Origin: JALYUS01 sp038231255
GTDB lineage: Bacteria > Chloroflexota > Chloroflexia > Thermomicrobiales > JALYUS01
Assembly (NCBI GenBank): GCA_038231255.1
Contig: JBBRLR010000016.1
Location: 1 to 64,000 of the forward strand
DNA length: 64,000 nt
Direction: 5' to 3'
Below, in pieces: positions 33,393 through 41,322 of the stretch. Below the pieces are notes generated by a model. It was not told the DNA's origin and did no database searches. It worked only from the letters and a program-made list of their open reading frames with translations. Both the position numbers and the translations under genes were made by a program. Positions within the stretch are counted from its first letter, which is position 1, and the number at the start of each line of letters is the position of its first letter.

Positions 33393-34570
33393 AATCCCTG
33401 GACGAGGGGAACGAGGCGGGTCATGGCGTCACGGATGGCGGGGGTGGGTTGGGTGAGGGCGAAGCGGAGATAGCCTTCGCCGCCGAGGCCGAAGAGATGA
33501 CCGGGCAGGGTGCGCACCCCGGCGCGTTCGAGGAAGAGCCGCGCACACTCGGCGGATGACCGTCCGGTGCTGCGGATGTCCGCGAAGGCGTAGTACGCCC
33601 CGCGCGGGTTGCCGTGCGGGAGGCCCATCGCCGTCAGCGCGGGCAGGAGAATGGCACGGCGCTCCACCAAATCGGCGCGCATCTCATCCACCGCGTCCTG
33701 CGGGCCGGTGAGGGCCGCGAGCGCCGCCCACTGCGACGGCGCCGCCGAGCAGATCGAGAGGGCGAGTTTGAGATCGGTGATCGGCTGGATCAGATGCGTC
33801 TCGCCCGCGACGTAGCCGACGCGCCAGCCCGTCATCGCGTATCCTTTGCTGAATGAGCCGACGATCACCGTCCGCGCGCGCATACCGGGAAGCACCGCGA
33901 TGTTCACATGCGCCGCGCCATCGAAAACGAATGTCTTGTAAATCTCGTCGAACAGGACAAGGAAATCGCGCTCCACCGCGAGGGCGGCAATCTTCGCCAA
34001 CTCGTCGCCGCCGATCACCGCACCCGTCGGATTGTCCGGCGTGACGAGGACCAGGAGGCGGGTGCGGGGGGTCAGGCACCCCTCGATCGCGGCGGCGGTC
34101 AGGCCGATACCGGCGGTCAGATCAACAGGAACGGGCACGCAGACGCCACCGGCGAGGCGGACGGCATCGTTGTACGCCGGGTAGCCGGGGTCGGCCAGCA
34201 GCACCTCGTCGCCGGGGTGGACGAGCATCTGCACCGCGACGAACAGCCCCTCCTGCCCACCAGAGGAGATGAGGATTTCGCTGTGCGGGTCGTAGGCGAC
34301 GCCGCTCTCCGCCGCGAGCCGGTCGGCGAGCGCGTGCCGGAGCGGCGCGATACCGGGGCGTGAGGTGTAGTGCGTCTCGCCCCGGTCGAGCGCGTCCGCG
34401 ACGGCGGCGATGATGTGCGGCGCGGTCCGTCGCTCCAGTTCGCCCCGCCCGAGATCAATCACGGGCAGCGCGGGCGTGATCGGCGTCGCGGCGGCGTCAT
34501 CCGTCAGCCAAACGCGCGCACGCGCGGCGACATACTGCCGCCCATCCGTCGCGCGCGATGTGACAACCAT
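33329..34570 (-). CDS. Class I/II aminotransferase with repeat-encoded C-terminal tail
   Basis: A 413-residue fold-type I aminotransferase related to its downstream neighbour. It has SSGGQEGLFVAVQ, VTPDNPTGAV, LFDEIYKTFVFDG, the PLP lysine in GSFSKGYAMTGWRVGY and the carboxylate arginine in GYLRFALTQP. The conserved fold ends near 'DAMTRLVPLVQG'. The final ~19 residues, very basic and acidic (QRRKGRKEEKEEK), are the translation of one arm of hairpin copy 6, which also provides the TGA stop. The ATG at 34570 has only a distant GGGGAG. The two aminotransferases share about the same architecture and probably arose by duplication. Confidence 0.88.
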   Translation of the reverse strand: MVVTSRATDGRQYVAARARVWLTDDAAATPITPALPVIDLGRGELERRTAPHIIAAVADALDRGETHYTSRPGIAPLRHALADRLAAESGVAYDPHSEILISSGGQEGLFVAVQMLVHPGDEVLLADPGYPAYNDAVRLAGGVCVPVPVDLTAGIGLTAAAIEGCLTPRTRLLVLVTPDNPTGAVIGGDELAKIAALAVERDFLVLFDEIYKTFVFDGAAHVNIAVLPGMRARTVIVGSFSKGYAMTGWRVGYVAGETHLIQPITDLKLALSICSAAPSQWAALAALTGPQDAVDEMRADLVERRAILLPALTAMGLPHGNPRGAYYAFADIRSTGRSSAECARLFLERAGVRTLPGHLFGLGGEGYLRFALTQPTPAIRDAMTRLVPLVQGLKPIEPQRRKGRKEEKEEKGC

Positions 34571-34756
34571 ATCTGCCCGCTCCCCGTACCATCACCGATC
34601 CACACCGCGCCCTCTTCCCCACGGCACAGCGTGGGACATGCATTTTTACCATACCAGTCAACCCCATACGGAACGGCGCGCGGATATGGTACGCTCTCGA
34701 CACGCCTTATTGGTGCATCTTGCAGCGTTCGCGCCCGATGTTATGAGGAGGAAGCC

Positions 34757-35923
34757 ATGCGGCAACCGAAGATCACGCGCATCCGCGTCCACCAGTATCA
34801 GTACACAGTCGCCAACCTCGGTGTGGACTATAACGGTTTCAATCAGGTCTATGAGCCGGGTGCGACGTTCACGCACACCGGCCACATCGTCGCCATCGAG
34901 ACGGACGCGGGGGTGACGGGCGAGTACAACGGCGGCGACACGGCGGCGATGGCGCAACTGCCGATGTTCACTAATTACCTGCTCGGCCGCAACCCGCTCG
35001 AACGCGAGTTGATCCACAACGACATCAAGCGTGCCTGCCGCAAGAACGACCGGATGGGCATGGGGCCGGTGGACTGTGCCCTCTGGGACCTCGCGGGCAA
35101 ACTCTACGACGCGCCTGTCTGGCAGATGCTCGGCGGCTGGCGCACCGCACTGCCCTGCTACGCCAGTACCTATCATGGTGACCACCAAAAGGACGGCCTG
35201 AGCAGCCCGGAGGCGTTCGCCGCATTTGCCGTGCAATGCCGCGCAATGGGCTACCCAGCGATGAAGATTCATCCGTGGGGTCGCGCACCGATCAATCAGG
35301 AAGTCGCGAATGTCCTCGCCGCGCGCAAGGCGGTCGGTGACGGCTTCGACCTGATGCTCGACCCGGCCTGTGAGTACAATACCTTCACCGACACACTGAA
35401 GGTGGGCCGCGCCTGCGACGAGGCGAACTTCCTGTGGATCGAGGACCCGATGAAGGACGGCGGCATCTCCGCCCAGGCGCACCGCAAACTGCGCCAACTG
35501 ATCCGCACGCCGATCATGATCGGCGAGCACGCGCGCGGGTTCGAGACGCACATTGATCTGATGGTGCAGGAGGCGACCGACCTCGTCCACGCCGACCCGA
35601 ACTACGACATGGGCATCACCGGCGTGATGAAGATCGCGCACGCCTGCGAGGGGTTCGGGCTAGATGTGCAACTGCACGCGCCCGGCCCCGCGCAGCGCGC
35701 CTGCATGGCGGCCATCCGCAATACGAACTACTACGAAATGGGCCTCGTCCACCCGAAAGTGACGGGCGGCAAACCGCCGATCTACGCCGACGACTACGCG
35801 GACGGGTTGGATGCGATTGACCGGAACGGCTGCATCCCCGTCCCGCCCGGCCCCGGCCTCGGCATCACCTACGACTGGGATTGGATCACGAAGAACCAAA
35901 CCGGCGTCGCGGTGTATGAATAG
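34757..35923 (+). CDS. Enolase-superfamily (mandelate racemase/muconate lactonizing-like) enzyme
   Basis: A 388-residue enolase-superfamily enzyme with capping domain and TIM barrel. The three magnesium ligands are in LMLDPACEYN, LWIEDPMKD and IGEHARG. The second-strand lysine is in AMKIHPWG, and a candidate general base histidine is in VQLHAPGP. It should abstract the alpha-proton of a carboxylate, as in racemases and sugar-acid dehydratases. GAGGAGG lies seven bases before the ATG. It is divergent from the aminotransferase gene; no sugar-acid transporter is next to it. Palindromic repeats begin at its stop codon. Confidence 0.9.
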   Translation: MRQPKITRIRVHQYQYTVANLGVDYNGFNQVYEPGATFTHTGHIVAIETDAGVTGEYNGGDTAAMAQLPMFTNYLLGRNPLERELIHNDIKRACRKNDRMGMGPVDCALWDLAGKLYDAPVWQMLGGWRTALPCYASTYHGDHQKDGLSSPEAFAAFAVQCRAMGYPAMKIHPWGRAPINQEVANVLAARKAVGDGFDLMLDPACEYNTFTDTLKVGRACDEANFLWIEDPMKDGGISAQAHRKLRQLIRTPIMIGEHARGFETHIDLMVQEATDLVHADPNYDMGITGVMKIAHACEGFGLDVQLHAPGPAQRACMAAIRNTNYYEMGLVHPKVTGGKPPIYADDYADGLDAIDRNGCIPVPPGPGLGITYDWDWITKNQTGVAVYE

Positions 35924-36020
35924 ATGGTGGAGCAGGCTTCAGCCTGCAAAATGGTGGCACGGGTTTCCAGGTGCCCTTTGGGCGGCATGTGAGGCCCACA
36001 GGTTGAAAACCTGTGCCACC
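35924..36020. repeat. Composite palindromic repeat with 'caggcttcagcctg' and 'ggttgaaaacc' units
   Basis: It begins at the stop codon of the enolase-superfamily gene. Three units follow: gcaggcttcagcctgc, a GC-rich gtgccctttgggcggcat block, and caggttgaaaacctg. The middle block recurs at 63960-63994 (gggtgccctccgggcggcat). Confidence 0.7.
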
Positions 36021-36078
36021 TAATAGCCGCTTCGATGGAATGGGGCCACGCACGGTGTCTACGGTAGCGGGGCAGGAT

Positions 36079-36894
36079 ATGCGTGACACGACAACACAAT
36101 CGGTTCCATCCGGTCGCTGGGCGATACGCCAGACATGGCGGGACTTGCTCTTCGCGCATTGGCCCGTGCCGGTAGAGATGTTGCGCCCGCTGATCCCGGC
36201 GAACCTCGATGTGGACACCTTCGATGGCGCGGCGTGGGTCGGCGTCGTGCCCTTCCGCATGACGGGCGTGCGGCTGCACGGCACACCGTTTTCTCCCGTC
36301 GCGGGGGCATTCCCGGAACTGAATGTGCGCACGTATGTCGTGCCGCGCGGGACGACGGAAAAGAAGCCGGGCGTCTGGTTCTTTTGCCTCGATGCGGGTA
36401 GCCCCGTCGCGGTTGCGGTGGCACGGGCGTGGTATCACCTGCCGTACTTCAACGCGCGCATGTCTGTCCGTGCCGACGCAGAGCGCATTCGCTATACCTC
36501 ACGCCGCACGCACCGGGGCGCATCGCCCGCCGCGCTCACCGCCACGTATGGCCCCATCGCGCCCGTCGTCCTCAGCGAACCGGGGACGCTCGCCCACTGG
36601 CTAACCGAGCGGTATTGTCTCTACACAACGGATCGCCGGGGCCGCCTTTATCGCGGCGACATCCACCACCCGCACTGGCCGCTGCAAGCCGCCAAAGCCG
36701 AGATCGCCGTCAACACGATGGCGGCGGCGCACGGCATCACCCTGCCAGATCGCGCGCCACTCCTCCATTTCGCCCGCCGCCTCGATGTCCACTGCTGGCC
36801 AATCCGCTCCCACCCCCACTGCCCAGAGGGCTCCCGCTCCGCCCGCCATGCGGGGGAGAGGGGCCGTCACGCACTCGGTTCCGACCGTTTGTAG
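36079..36894 (+). CDS. DUF2071/YqjF-family protein
   Basis: A 271-residue protein of the DUF2071 (YqjF) family, related in fold to acetoacetate decarboxylase-like beta barrels. Family marks are TWRDLLFAHWPVPVEMLRPL with IPANLDVDTFDGAAWVGVV, 'ELNVRTYV' and 'PGVWFFCLDA'. The biochemical role of the family is not established. The conserved part ends near LLHFARRLDV; the remaining ~30 residues come from repeat-like GC-rich DNA (cagagggctcccgctccgcc). ATG at 36079 is the last methionine before the conserved region and has only a weak AGGAT. The 3' end overlaps that of the PIG-L gene by 28 bases, tail to tail. Confidence 0.85.
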   Translation: MRDTTTQSVPSGRWAIRQTWRDLLFAHWPVPVEMLRPLIPANLDVDTFDGAAWVGVVPFRMTGVRLHGTPFSPVAGAFPELNVRTYVVPRGTTEKKPGVWFFCLDAGSPVAVAVARAWYHLPYFNARMSVRADAERIRYTSRRTHRGASPAALTATYGPIAPVVLSEPGTLAHWLTERYCLYTTDRRGRLYRGDIHHPHWPLQAAKAEIAVNTMAAAHGITLPDRAPLLHFARRLDVHCWPIRSHPHCPEGSRSARHAGERGRHALGSDRL

Positions 36895-37622
36895 CGCCTG
36901 CTCGGGTCCATGTTGATGACGTGATATGACTCGGCGAAGGGGAGGCCGTGCGACCGGCCCTCGTCCGCCGCGCGGAGGCGGAGCATCGTCGCGACGCGCT
37001 CGCCGTCGCCAACCTGGCTATCGTGCATCCGCATCGCCTCGATCTTTTGGTCGAGTACGCTGCTGATGTCAATCCAGCGGTTCGGCTTGTTGGTACTGGC
37101 GAGATAGACTTCCGTGACATTGTGCGGCTCCAATCCTTCCGCGATTAGTTCGGGGAAGGTCAGGCGGTCGCGCGCGGCGGGGAAAATCGCCGCCAATGCC
37201 GCTTCGCCGGAGGCGCGATGGTCCGGGTGCTGGATGTACCAATCCTCGAAGTAGTGGACTTCGGGGTCGAAGCAGACGACGATCTCCGGTTTGTAACGGC
37301 GGATGATCCGCGTGAAATCGCGGCGGAGGGCGAGTGTCGGTTCGAGCATCGCGTCCTCGTAGGTGAGGAAGACGACCTCGTTGCAGCCGAGATGGCGCGC
37401 GGCTGCTCGCTGCTCCTCCTGCCGCTGCACGACGAGCCGTTCCCCGGTCATCGTCGCGTCGCTCGTTCCTTTGCTCCCGTCAGTGCAGAACGCATAGACC
37501 AGTTCCCGCCCCGCCCGCGCCCACAACGCCAGCGCGCCGCCGCAGACGAACTCTGTATCGTCCGGGTGCGCGAAGAGCGCCAACACCGGCCCGCCACCCG
37601 TGACGCCGTATTGGGTTTCCAT
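36867..37622 (-). CDS. PIG-L/LmbE-family deacetylase
   Basis: A 251-residue zinc-dependent N-deacetylase of the LmbE/PIG-L fold, like MshB and BshB. The metal motif AHPDD is at residues 18-22, and the second zinc histidine is in QHPDHRASGEAAL. Relatives remove acetyl groups from N-acetylglucosamine linked to inositol or malate, often for low-molecular-weight thiols. The two DinB-fold genes next door and the MDMPI-type gene at 59336 belong to superfamilies that use such thiols, so bacillithiol or mycothiol metabolism is conceivable. GAGGAG lies eight bases before the ATG. Confidence 0.9.
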   Translation of the reverse strand: METQYGVTGGGPVLALFAHPDDTEFVCGGALALWARAGRELVYAFCTDGSKGTSDATMTGERLVVQRQEEQRAAARHLGCNEVVFLTYEDAMLEPTLALRRDFTRIIRRYKPEIVVCFDPEVHYFEDWYIQHPDHRASGEAALAAIFPAARDRLTFPELIAEGLEPHNVTEVYLASTNKPNRWIDISSVLDQKIEAMRMHDSQVGDGERVATMLRLRAADEGRSHGLPFAESYHVINMDPSRRYKRSEPSA

Positions 37623-37644
37623 CGTGATTGCTCCTCTCTTCTCA

Positions 37645-37718
37645 CGGTAACGTAGGCTTCAGCCTGCGTCCCTGTCTCGTCCTCCAGAAGGACACAGGCT
37701 GAAGCCTACGCTACTGGT
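37645..37718. repeat. Palindromic repeat with 'aggcttcagcct' core
   Basis: Arms cggtaacgtaggcttcagcc and ggctgaagcctacgctactg form a hairpin of about 27 bp with a few mismatches. The right arm overlaps the stop codon (TAG, 37713-37711) of the leftward DinB gene. Confidence 0.8.
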
Positions 37719-38202
37719 TCTCCACCGTCGCGCGGAGGCCGACGAGATGTTCGTGTGGATGCGCGATGACCGGAAATTTGATGACCTGCTCGGTCGTGCG
37801 CACTGCATCGCCGAAGATCGGCACGACCGCAATGAGATTGAGTTCCGCATCGGATAGGTCGCGGATGGCGTGCGCAAGATTGCCGCCGTTGCGCTGGAGC
37901 GAAGCAATCGTTTCGCCGCGATCGGCGTGCGCGTACTTGTCGGCGGAGATCGCGTTGCCCTGATGGATCGCCGACCAGTCGCTGAACATCGCCGGGATCG
38001 GTGCACCCGCCGCGACCGCCTGTACGAGCCGCATATGGGCGATATACGCGCCGCCGACGTGCCGGACGACCGCCGCCACCGTCCGCCCGTCGTCCACGCA
38101 CGGCGCGGTCCACATCTCCACCGGGCATGACTCGGCGAAGGCGATCACCTCATCATTCGCCTGTTCGAGTTCCGCCGCTAAACGCTCTGCTCGGTCGCTC
38201 AT
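37711..38202 (-). CDS. DinB-family four-helix metalloprotein (first)
   Basis: A 163-residue DinB/YfiT-like four-helix bundle. The metal-site histidines are likely in VVRHVGGAYIAHM and in IAHPHEHL. Family members are metal-dependent hydrolases or thiol-dependent transferases, such as bacillithiol S-transferases. MSDRAERL at 38202 is chosen because GGGAG stands seven bases before it; the frame is open to 38262. Its stop codon is inside a palindromic repeat, so the last residue or two are repeat-derived. It is divergent from a second DinB gene. Confidence 0.78.
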   Translation of the reverse strand: MSDRAERLAAELEQANDEVIAFAESCPVEMWTAPCVDDGRTVAAVVRHVGGAYIAHMRLVQAVAAGAPIPAMFSDWSAIHQGNAISADKYAHADRGETIASLQRNGGNLAHAIRDLSDAELNLIAVVPIFGDAVRTTEQVIKFPVIAHPHEHLVGLRATVENQ

Positions 38203-38318
38203 CGCCGCTCCCTTTCCTTCACGAACGCCCGCGCCACGAGCATCTAAACATAGCATGGACAACGTGCGGCGAGTATAACAGGCGGTGATGCCAACCCGGC
38301 GATGTGCCTATCGCATGC

Positions 38319-38347
38319 TTGACACGACAGAACGAACGTTCTATACC
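38319..38347 (+). promoter_or_regulatory. Promoter with SOS-box-like palindrome, upstream of the second DinB gene
   Basis: -35 TTGACA (38319-38324), a 17-base spacer and -10 TATACC (38342-38347). Inside the spacer, touching the -10, is AGAACG-aa-CGTTCT (38329-38342), which contains GAAC-N4-GTTC at 38330-38341. That is the core of the LexA site of Bacillus-type bacteria. Binding there would block RNA polymerase. Confidence 0.6.
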
Positions 38348-38395
38348 ATACCAAGGAGCAAGGCAAACGTTGTGACGATGCGACAAGGAGGGATC

Positions 38396-38911
38396 ATGCT
38401 CGGCAAAGAGATGCTCGGGACGATGTTCGACTACAATGCGGCGATGAACGTGCGCCTGCTCGATTTCGCCACGAAGGTGCCGGACGAGCAGTTGGACACG
38501 CCCTCCAACTACAGCGTCGGCAGTTTGCGACAGACGCTCTGGCACACGGTGGTTGTCGAGGCAGGGTGGGGAATGTTCTGCCGGGGCATCGAGGTTGATC
38601 GCACGCAACCGCCGCCGGTCGCGCCGACCGCCACGATTGCGGACCTGCGCGCCTTCCACGCCGAGGAAAGCGGGCAGATGCGCGCCTTCCTCGGCGAACT
38701 GAGCAACGACGACTTCACGGCAACCCTGATGCGGAAACACCCGGATGGGTCGGAACGCTCCTTTATCCGCTGGCAGGTCCTCACCCACATCCTCTACCAC
38801 AGCGCGCAGCACCGCAGCGAAATCGCGGAGATGCTGACGCGCTACGGCCAGTCGCCGGGCGATCTCGATTTCATCTTCTTCATGCGCTCAGGCGGGACGA
38901 TGACCGACTGA
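38396..38911 (+). CDS. DinB-family protein, possibly DNA-damage-inducible
   Basis: A 171-residue DinB-family four-helix bundle. The three metal-binding histidine positions are visible: H50 in SLRQTLWHTVV, and H131/H135/H139 in LTHILYHSAQHRSEI. The ribosome site AAGGAGG lies before ATG 38396; the frame is open to 38285 but upstream sequence is promoter. Bacillus subtilis dinB, the founder of the family, is an SOS gene, and this gene has an SOS-box-like palindrome within a near-consensus promoter. The activity is unknown; thiol S-transfer or hydrolysis is usual for the family. Confidence 0.85.
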   Translation: MLGKEMLGTMFDYNAAMNVRLLDFATKVPDEQLDTPSNYSVGSLRQTLWHTVVVEAGWGMFCRGIEVDRTQPPPVAPTATIADLRAFHAEESGQMRAFLGELSNDDFTATLMRKHPDGSERSFIRWQVLTHILYHSAQHRSEIAEMLTRYGQSPGDLDFIFFMRSGGTMTD

Positions 38912-38944
38912 TCGTGCGGCAATCCCAACACAACGAAGAAGGTT

Positions 38945-39115
38945 GAACCACCAAGCCACCAAGAGAGGAGGGAAGGAATGTAGCGCAGTGACCGCAGAGA
39001 CCACAGAGAGTACAAAGAAACGAAAGAAGAGACACACGCTCATTTTCTCTGCGATCTCTATGTCCTCTATGCTCAATCCTTCTCTTCTTGGTGTCCTTGG
39101 TGTCTTGGTGGTTCC
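38945..39115. repeat. Nested hairpin repeat, copy 7 (CCAAG outer arms, CGCAGAG inner arms)
   Basis: The outer arms gaaccaccaagccaccaaga (38945 on) and tcttggtgtccttggtgtct (to 39115) enclose a second inverted pair, gcgcagtgaccgcagagacc (38982 on) and its degenerate complement (to about 39074). It appears to be one family member inserted into, or grown inside, another. It fills the gap between the convergent DinB and M24 peptidase genes. Confidence 0.8.
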
Positions 39116-39117
39116 GA

Positions 39118-40419
39118 TTAAATTAGGTGCAGTTCCGTTTGCCGACCGGACAGCCAGGAGACGGTGCCGCCGGAGAGTACGGCGTCCTCTTCGAGGGCGA
39201 TGCGGACTTCCTGCCCGCCCCACTCCGGCACGGGGTGGCGGACATTCAATTCGATGGAGTAGCAGGTGCGGTCGTAGAGCGGGTAATCGCCATTGCCCGG
39301 CACGCCCTCTTGCCGGTCCCAGAGGCCGATTGTCGGCCCGGCGGCGTGGCCATGGTAGCCGAGCGGGTGGGTGTAGATGCTCGGCGTCAGCCCGGCGTCG
39401 CGCGCGTCCGCGAGGGCTTCGCGCAGCACGGTATTCCCCGAATGCCCGGCGACCATCGCTCCGCGCAGGATGTCCTGCAGGCGGTTGCCCGCCGCCAGCG
39501 CCGCAACGAGGCCCGCCGGGGCGTCGGTCTCGCCCGGCTTGCGGATATAGGCATGCTGCTGGTGGTCGGTCGCCAGCCCGAGATAATAAAAGCCCATGTC
39601 GCAATGCAGCAAGTCGCCGTGCTGGATCAGCGTGCGCCGATCGTCGGTGCGCTGGATGGCGTCCCACGCCTCACCGGGCGATTGGACGGTGATCGTCGGC
39701 TGGAACCACGCCTGCAAGCCGGCGTCGAGCATCGTCTGGCGCATCCACCAGACGACATCGTCGGTTGTCGTCGCACCGGGCTGGATCGTGCGCGGCGAGA
39801 ACGCCTCGGCGATGATCGCGTGACCAAGCGCGATGATACTCGGATAGACTTCCAGTTCGGCGGGGATGCGCCGCTCCAGCCAGCCGACACAGAGCCGTTC
39901 CGCGCTGGTCGTGCGGGCCATCAACTCCTCACCGAGCGCGGCGGCGATGCGCGTGTACTCCTGGTGCGTCAGGCCGTCACCGAAGGCGAAGGTTGCCGAG
40001 ATGTCGAGGCCGATCTTCTTCGGGTCGCGCTCGCGGACGACGCGGGCGAGGCAGGCGTCCTGCTCCTCCGCCTCCGGATCCCAGCCCTTTGTGTAGAACT
40101 CCCCGAAGCCGTAACGGTCGAGCGTCAGCCGCTCCACGCTGCCGTCAGGGTGGCGCGAGAAGACGAGGATCGTGCGACGGCGCGCGGCCATGCTCGGCTC
40201 CGGCAGCATCGTCATGATCACCGGGTCCTCGTTGTACTCGCGGGCGGCGATGATCCACATATCGAAGTCTTCCCGCGCCATCAGGGCGGGCAGGATCGTG
40301 TCGAGCCGCTGTGTAAGCCAGTCATTGCGCACAGGCGCCCGCGCGCGCAGCGGCAGGACGCGCTCGCGCAGGGCGGTCACAAACCCAGTACGGCTGTCGG
40401 TTGCTCCGTTGTCGGTCAT
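39118..40419 (-). CDS. M24-family metallopeptidase (creatinase/prolidase fold)
   Basis: A 433-residue pita-bread-fold enzyme. The N-terminal creatinase-like domain starts after ~30 residues; in the catalytic half the metal ligands are in LHCDMGF, ATDHQQ, HPLGYHGHAAGP and the two late glutamates of CYSIELNVR and RIALEEDAVL. It may be an Xaa-Pro aminopeptidase, or a creatinase-like amidinohydrolase. GGAGG stands eight bases before the ATG. It is the last gene of the leftward unit that starts with the liv transporter, so it probably processes an imported peptide or amide. The stop is beside hairpin copy 7. Confidence 0.88.
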   Translation of the reverse strand: MTDNGATDSRTGFVTALRERVLPLRARAPVRNDWLTQRLDTILPALMAREDFDMWIIAAREYNEDPVIMTMLPEPSMAARRRTILVFSRHPDGSVERLTLDRYGFGEFYTKGWDPEAEEQDACLARVVRERDPKKIGLDISATFAFGDGLTHQEYTRIAAALGEELMARTTSAERLCVGWLERRIPAELEVYPSIIALGHAIIAEAFSPRTIQPGATTTDDVVWWMRQTMLDAGLQAWFQPTITVQSPGEAWDAIQRTDDRRTLIQHGDLLHCDMGFYYLGLATDHQQHAYIRKPGETDAPAGLVAALAAGNRLQDILRGAMVAGHSGNTVLREALADARDAGLTPSIYTHPLGYHGHAAGPTIGLWDRQEGVPGNGDYPLYDRTCYSIELNVRHPVPEWGGQEVRIALEEDAVLSGGTVSWLSGRQTELHLI

Positions 40420-40462
40420 CGTCGCGCCTCCATTTCGTCGGGCTGCGGGTTGTCGGTGGGTA

Positions 40463-41320
40463 TCATACCGCGAGGAACGCCGCGCATTCCTTTATGAACT
40501 GCTCCGCGAGGATGACGGTGTAGTGGTTCGTGTCGGCGATTTCAATCAGTCGGCTCCGGGGGATGACATGCAGCATCCGCTCCGCCTCCGCGCGCGGCAG
40601 GAGCAGTCCGCGATCCGGCGCGAGCATACCGACCGTCGCGCGCACGATCAGCGTCGGCGCCTTCACCATCTCGGGGAGCGCCGCCAGATTGAGCGCGCCG
40701 TTCATCGCCACTTCCTCGGCAATGGCGGTGCGCGGCACGCGGCAGAGTACCGTGCCGTCCGCGCGGGTCTCGGCATCGTAGCGGTAATAGCCGCGCCAAA
40801 ACTCCGCATGTGGCGTCATCCACGGCGCGTACATCGCTTCCCAGTATGCATCGAACGACGGATAAGGCATGCCGAGGCGCGCCAATGCCTTGCCAATCGC
40901 CTTGCCGGTGTCCGGCGGCAGGTTGCCGCCCGCGTCCACGAGCGCCAGTTTGCCGAGGCACTGCGGGTGGATCGCGGCAAACAGGAGGCCGATCATCGCG
41001 CCGAGCGAATGGCCGACGTAGTTGACGGTGGGGAGGTTGAAGTGATCGGCGAGGGCGAGCAGATCATTGACGTGATACGGGAGGCCATAGCCGTGCGGCG
41101 GCTTCTCGCTCATCCCGCGACCGCGCAGATCGGGCGCAATTGCGTACCAGCCCCGCGCCGCGAGTTGCGGACCGAACGCCGCCCACGCCCGCGAACTGGC
41201 GGTAATCCCATGCACCAGCATCACTGCCCGCTCCGGCCCGGTGAATGCGCCCCAGGTCGCGACGCGCAGCGTAATGCCGTTTACCGCGATGTCATGCGTT
41301 GTGGCGGCTGATACGCTCAT
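40463..41320 (-). CDS. Alpha/beta-hydrolase
   Basis: A 285-residue alpha/beta-hydrolase fold enzyme. The oxyanion HGI is at residues 37-39, the nucleophile elbow GHSLG at 103-107 (S105), and the catalytic histidine near the C-terminus in ADTNHYTVI. It could be an esterase, amidase or haloperoxidase-like enzyme. The ATG at 41320 follows the LivM stop (41323) by two bases, which indicates co-transcription and coupling with the transporter. It probably acts on the imported compound. The precise substrate is unknown. Confidence 0.88.
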   Translation of the reverse strand: MSVSAATTHDIAVNGITLRVATWGAFTGPERAVMLVHGITASSRAWAAFGPQLAARGWYAIAPDLRGRGMSEKPPHGYGLPYHVNDLLALADHFNLPTVNYVGHSLGAMIGLLFAAIHPQCLGKLALVDAGGNLPPDTGKAIGKALARLGMPYPSFDAYWEAMYAPWMTPHAEFWRGYYRYDAETRADGTVLCRVPRTAIAEEVAMNGALNLAALPEMVKAPTLIVRATVGMLAPDRGLLLPRAEAERMLHVIPRSRLIEIADTNHYTVILAEQFIKECAAFLAV

Positions 41321-41322
41321 GG

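Noticed and set aside
34571..34756. Possible sigma-70 promoter in the divergent region before the enolase-superfamily gene
   Set aside because: Several TACCAT-like hexamers are present but none pairs with a -35 at 16-18 bases, so no promoter call is made.
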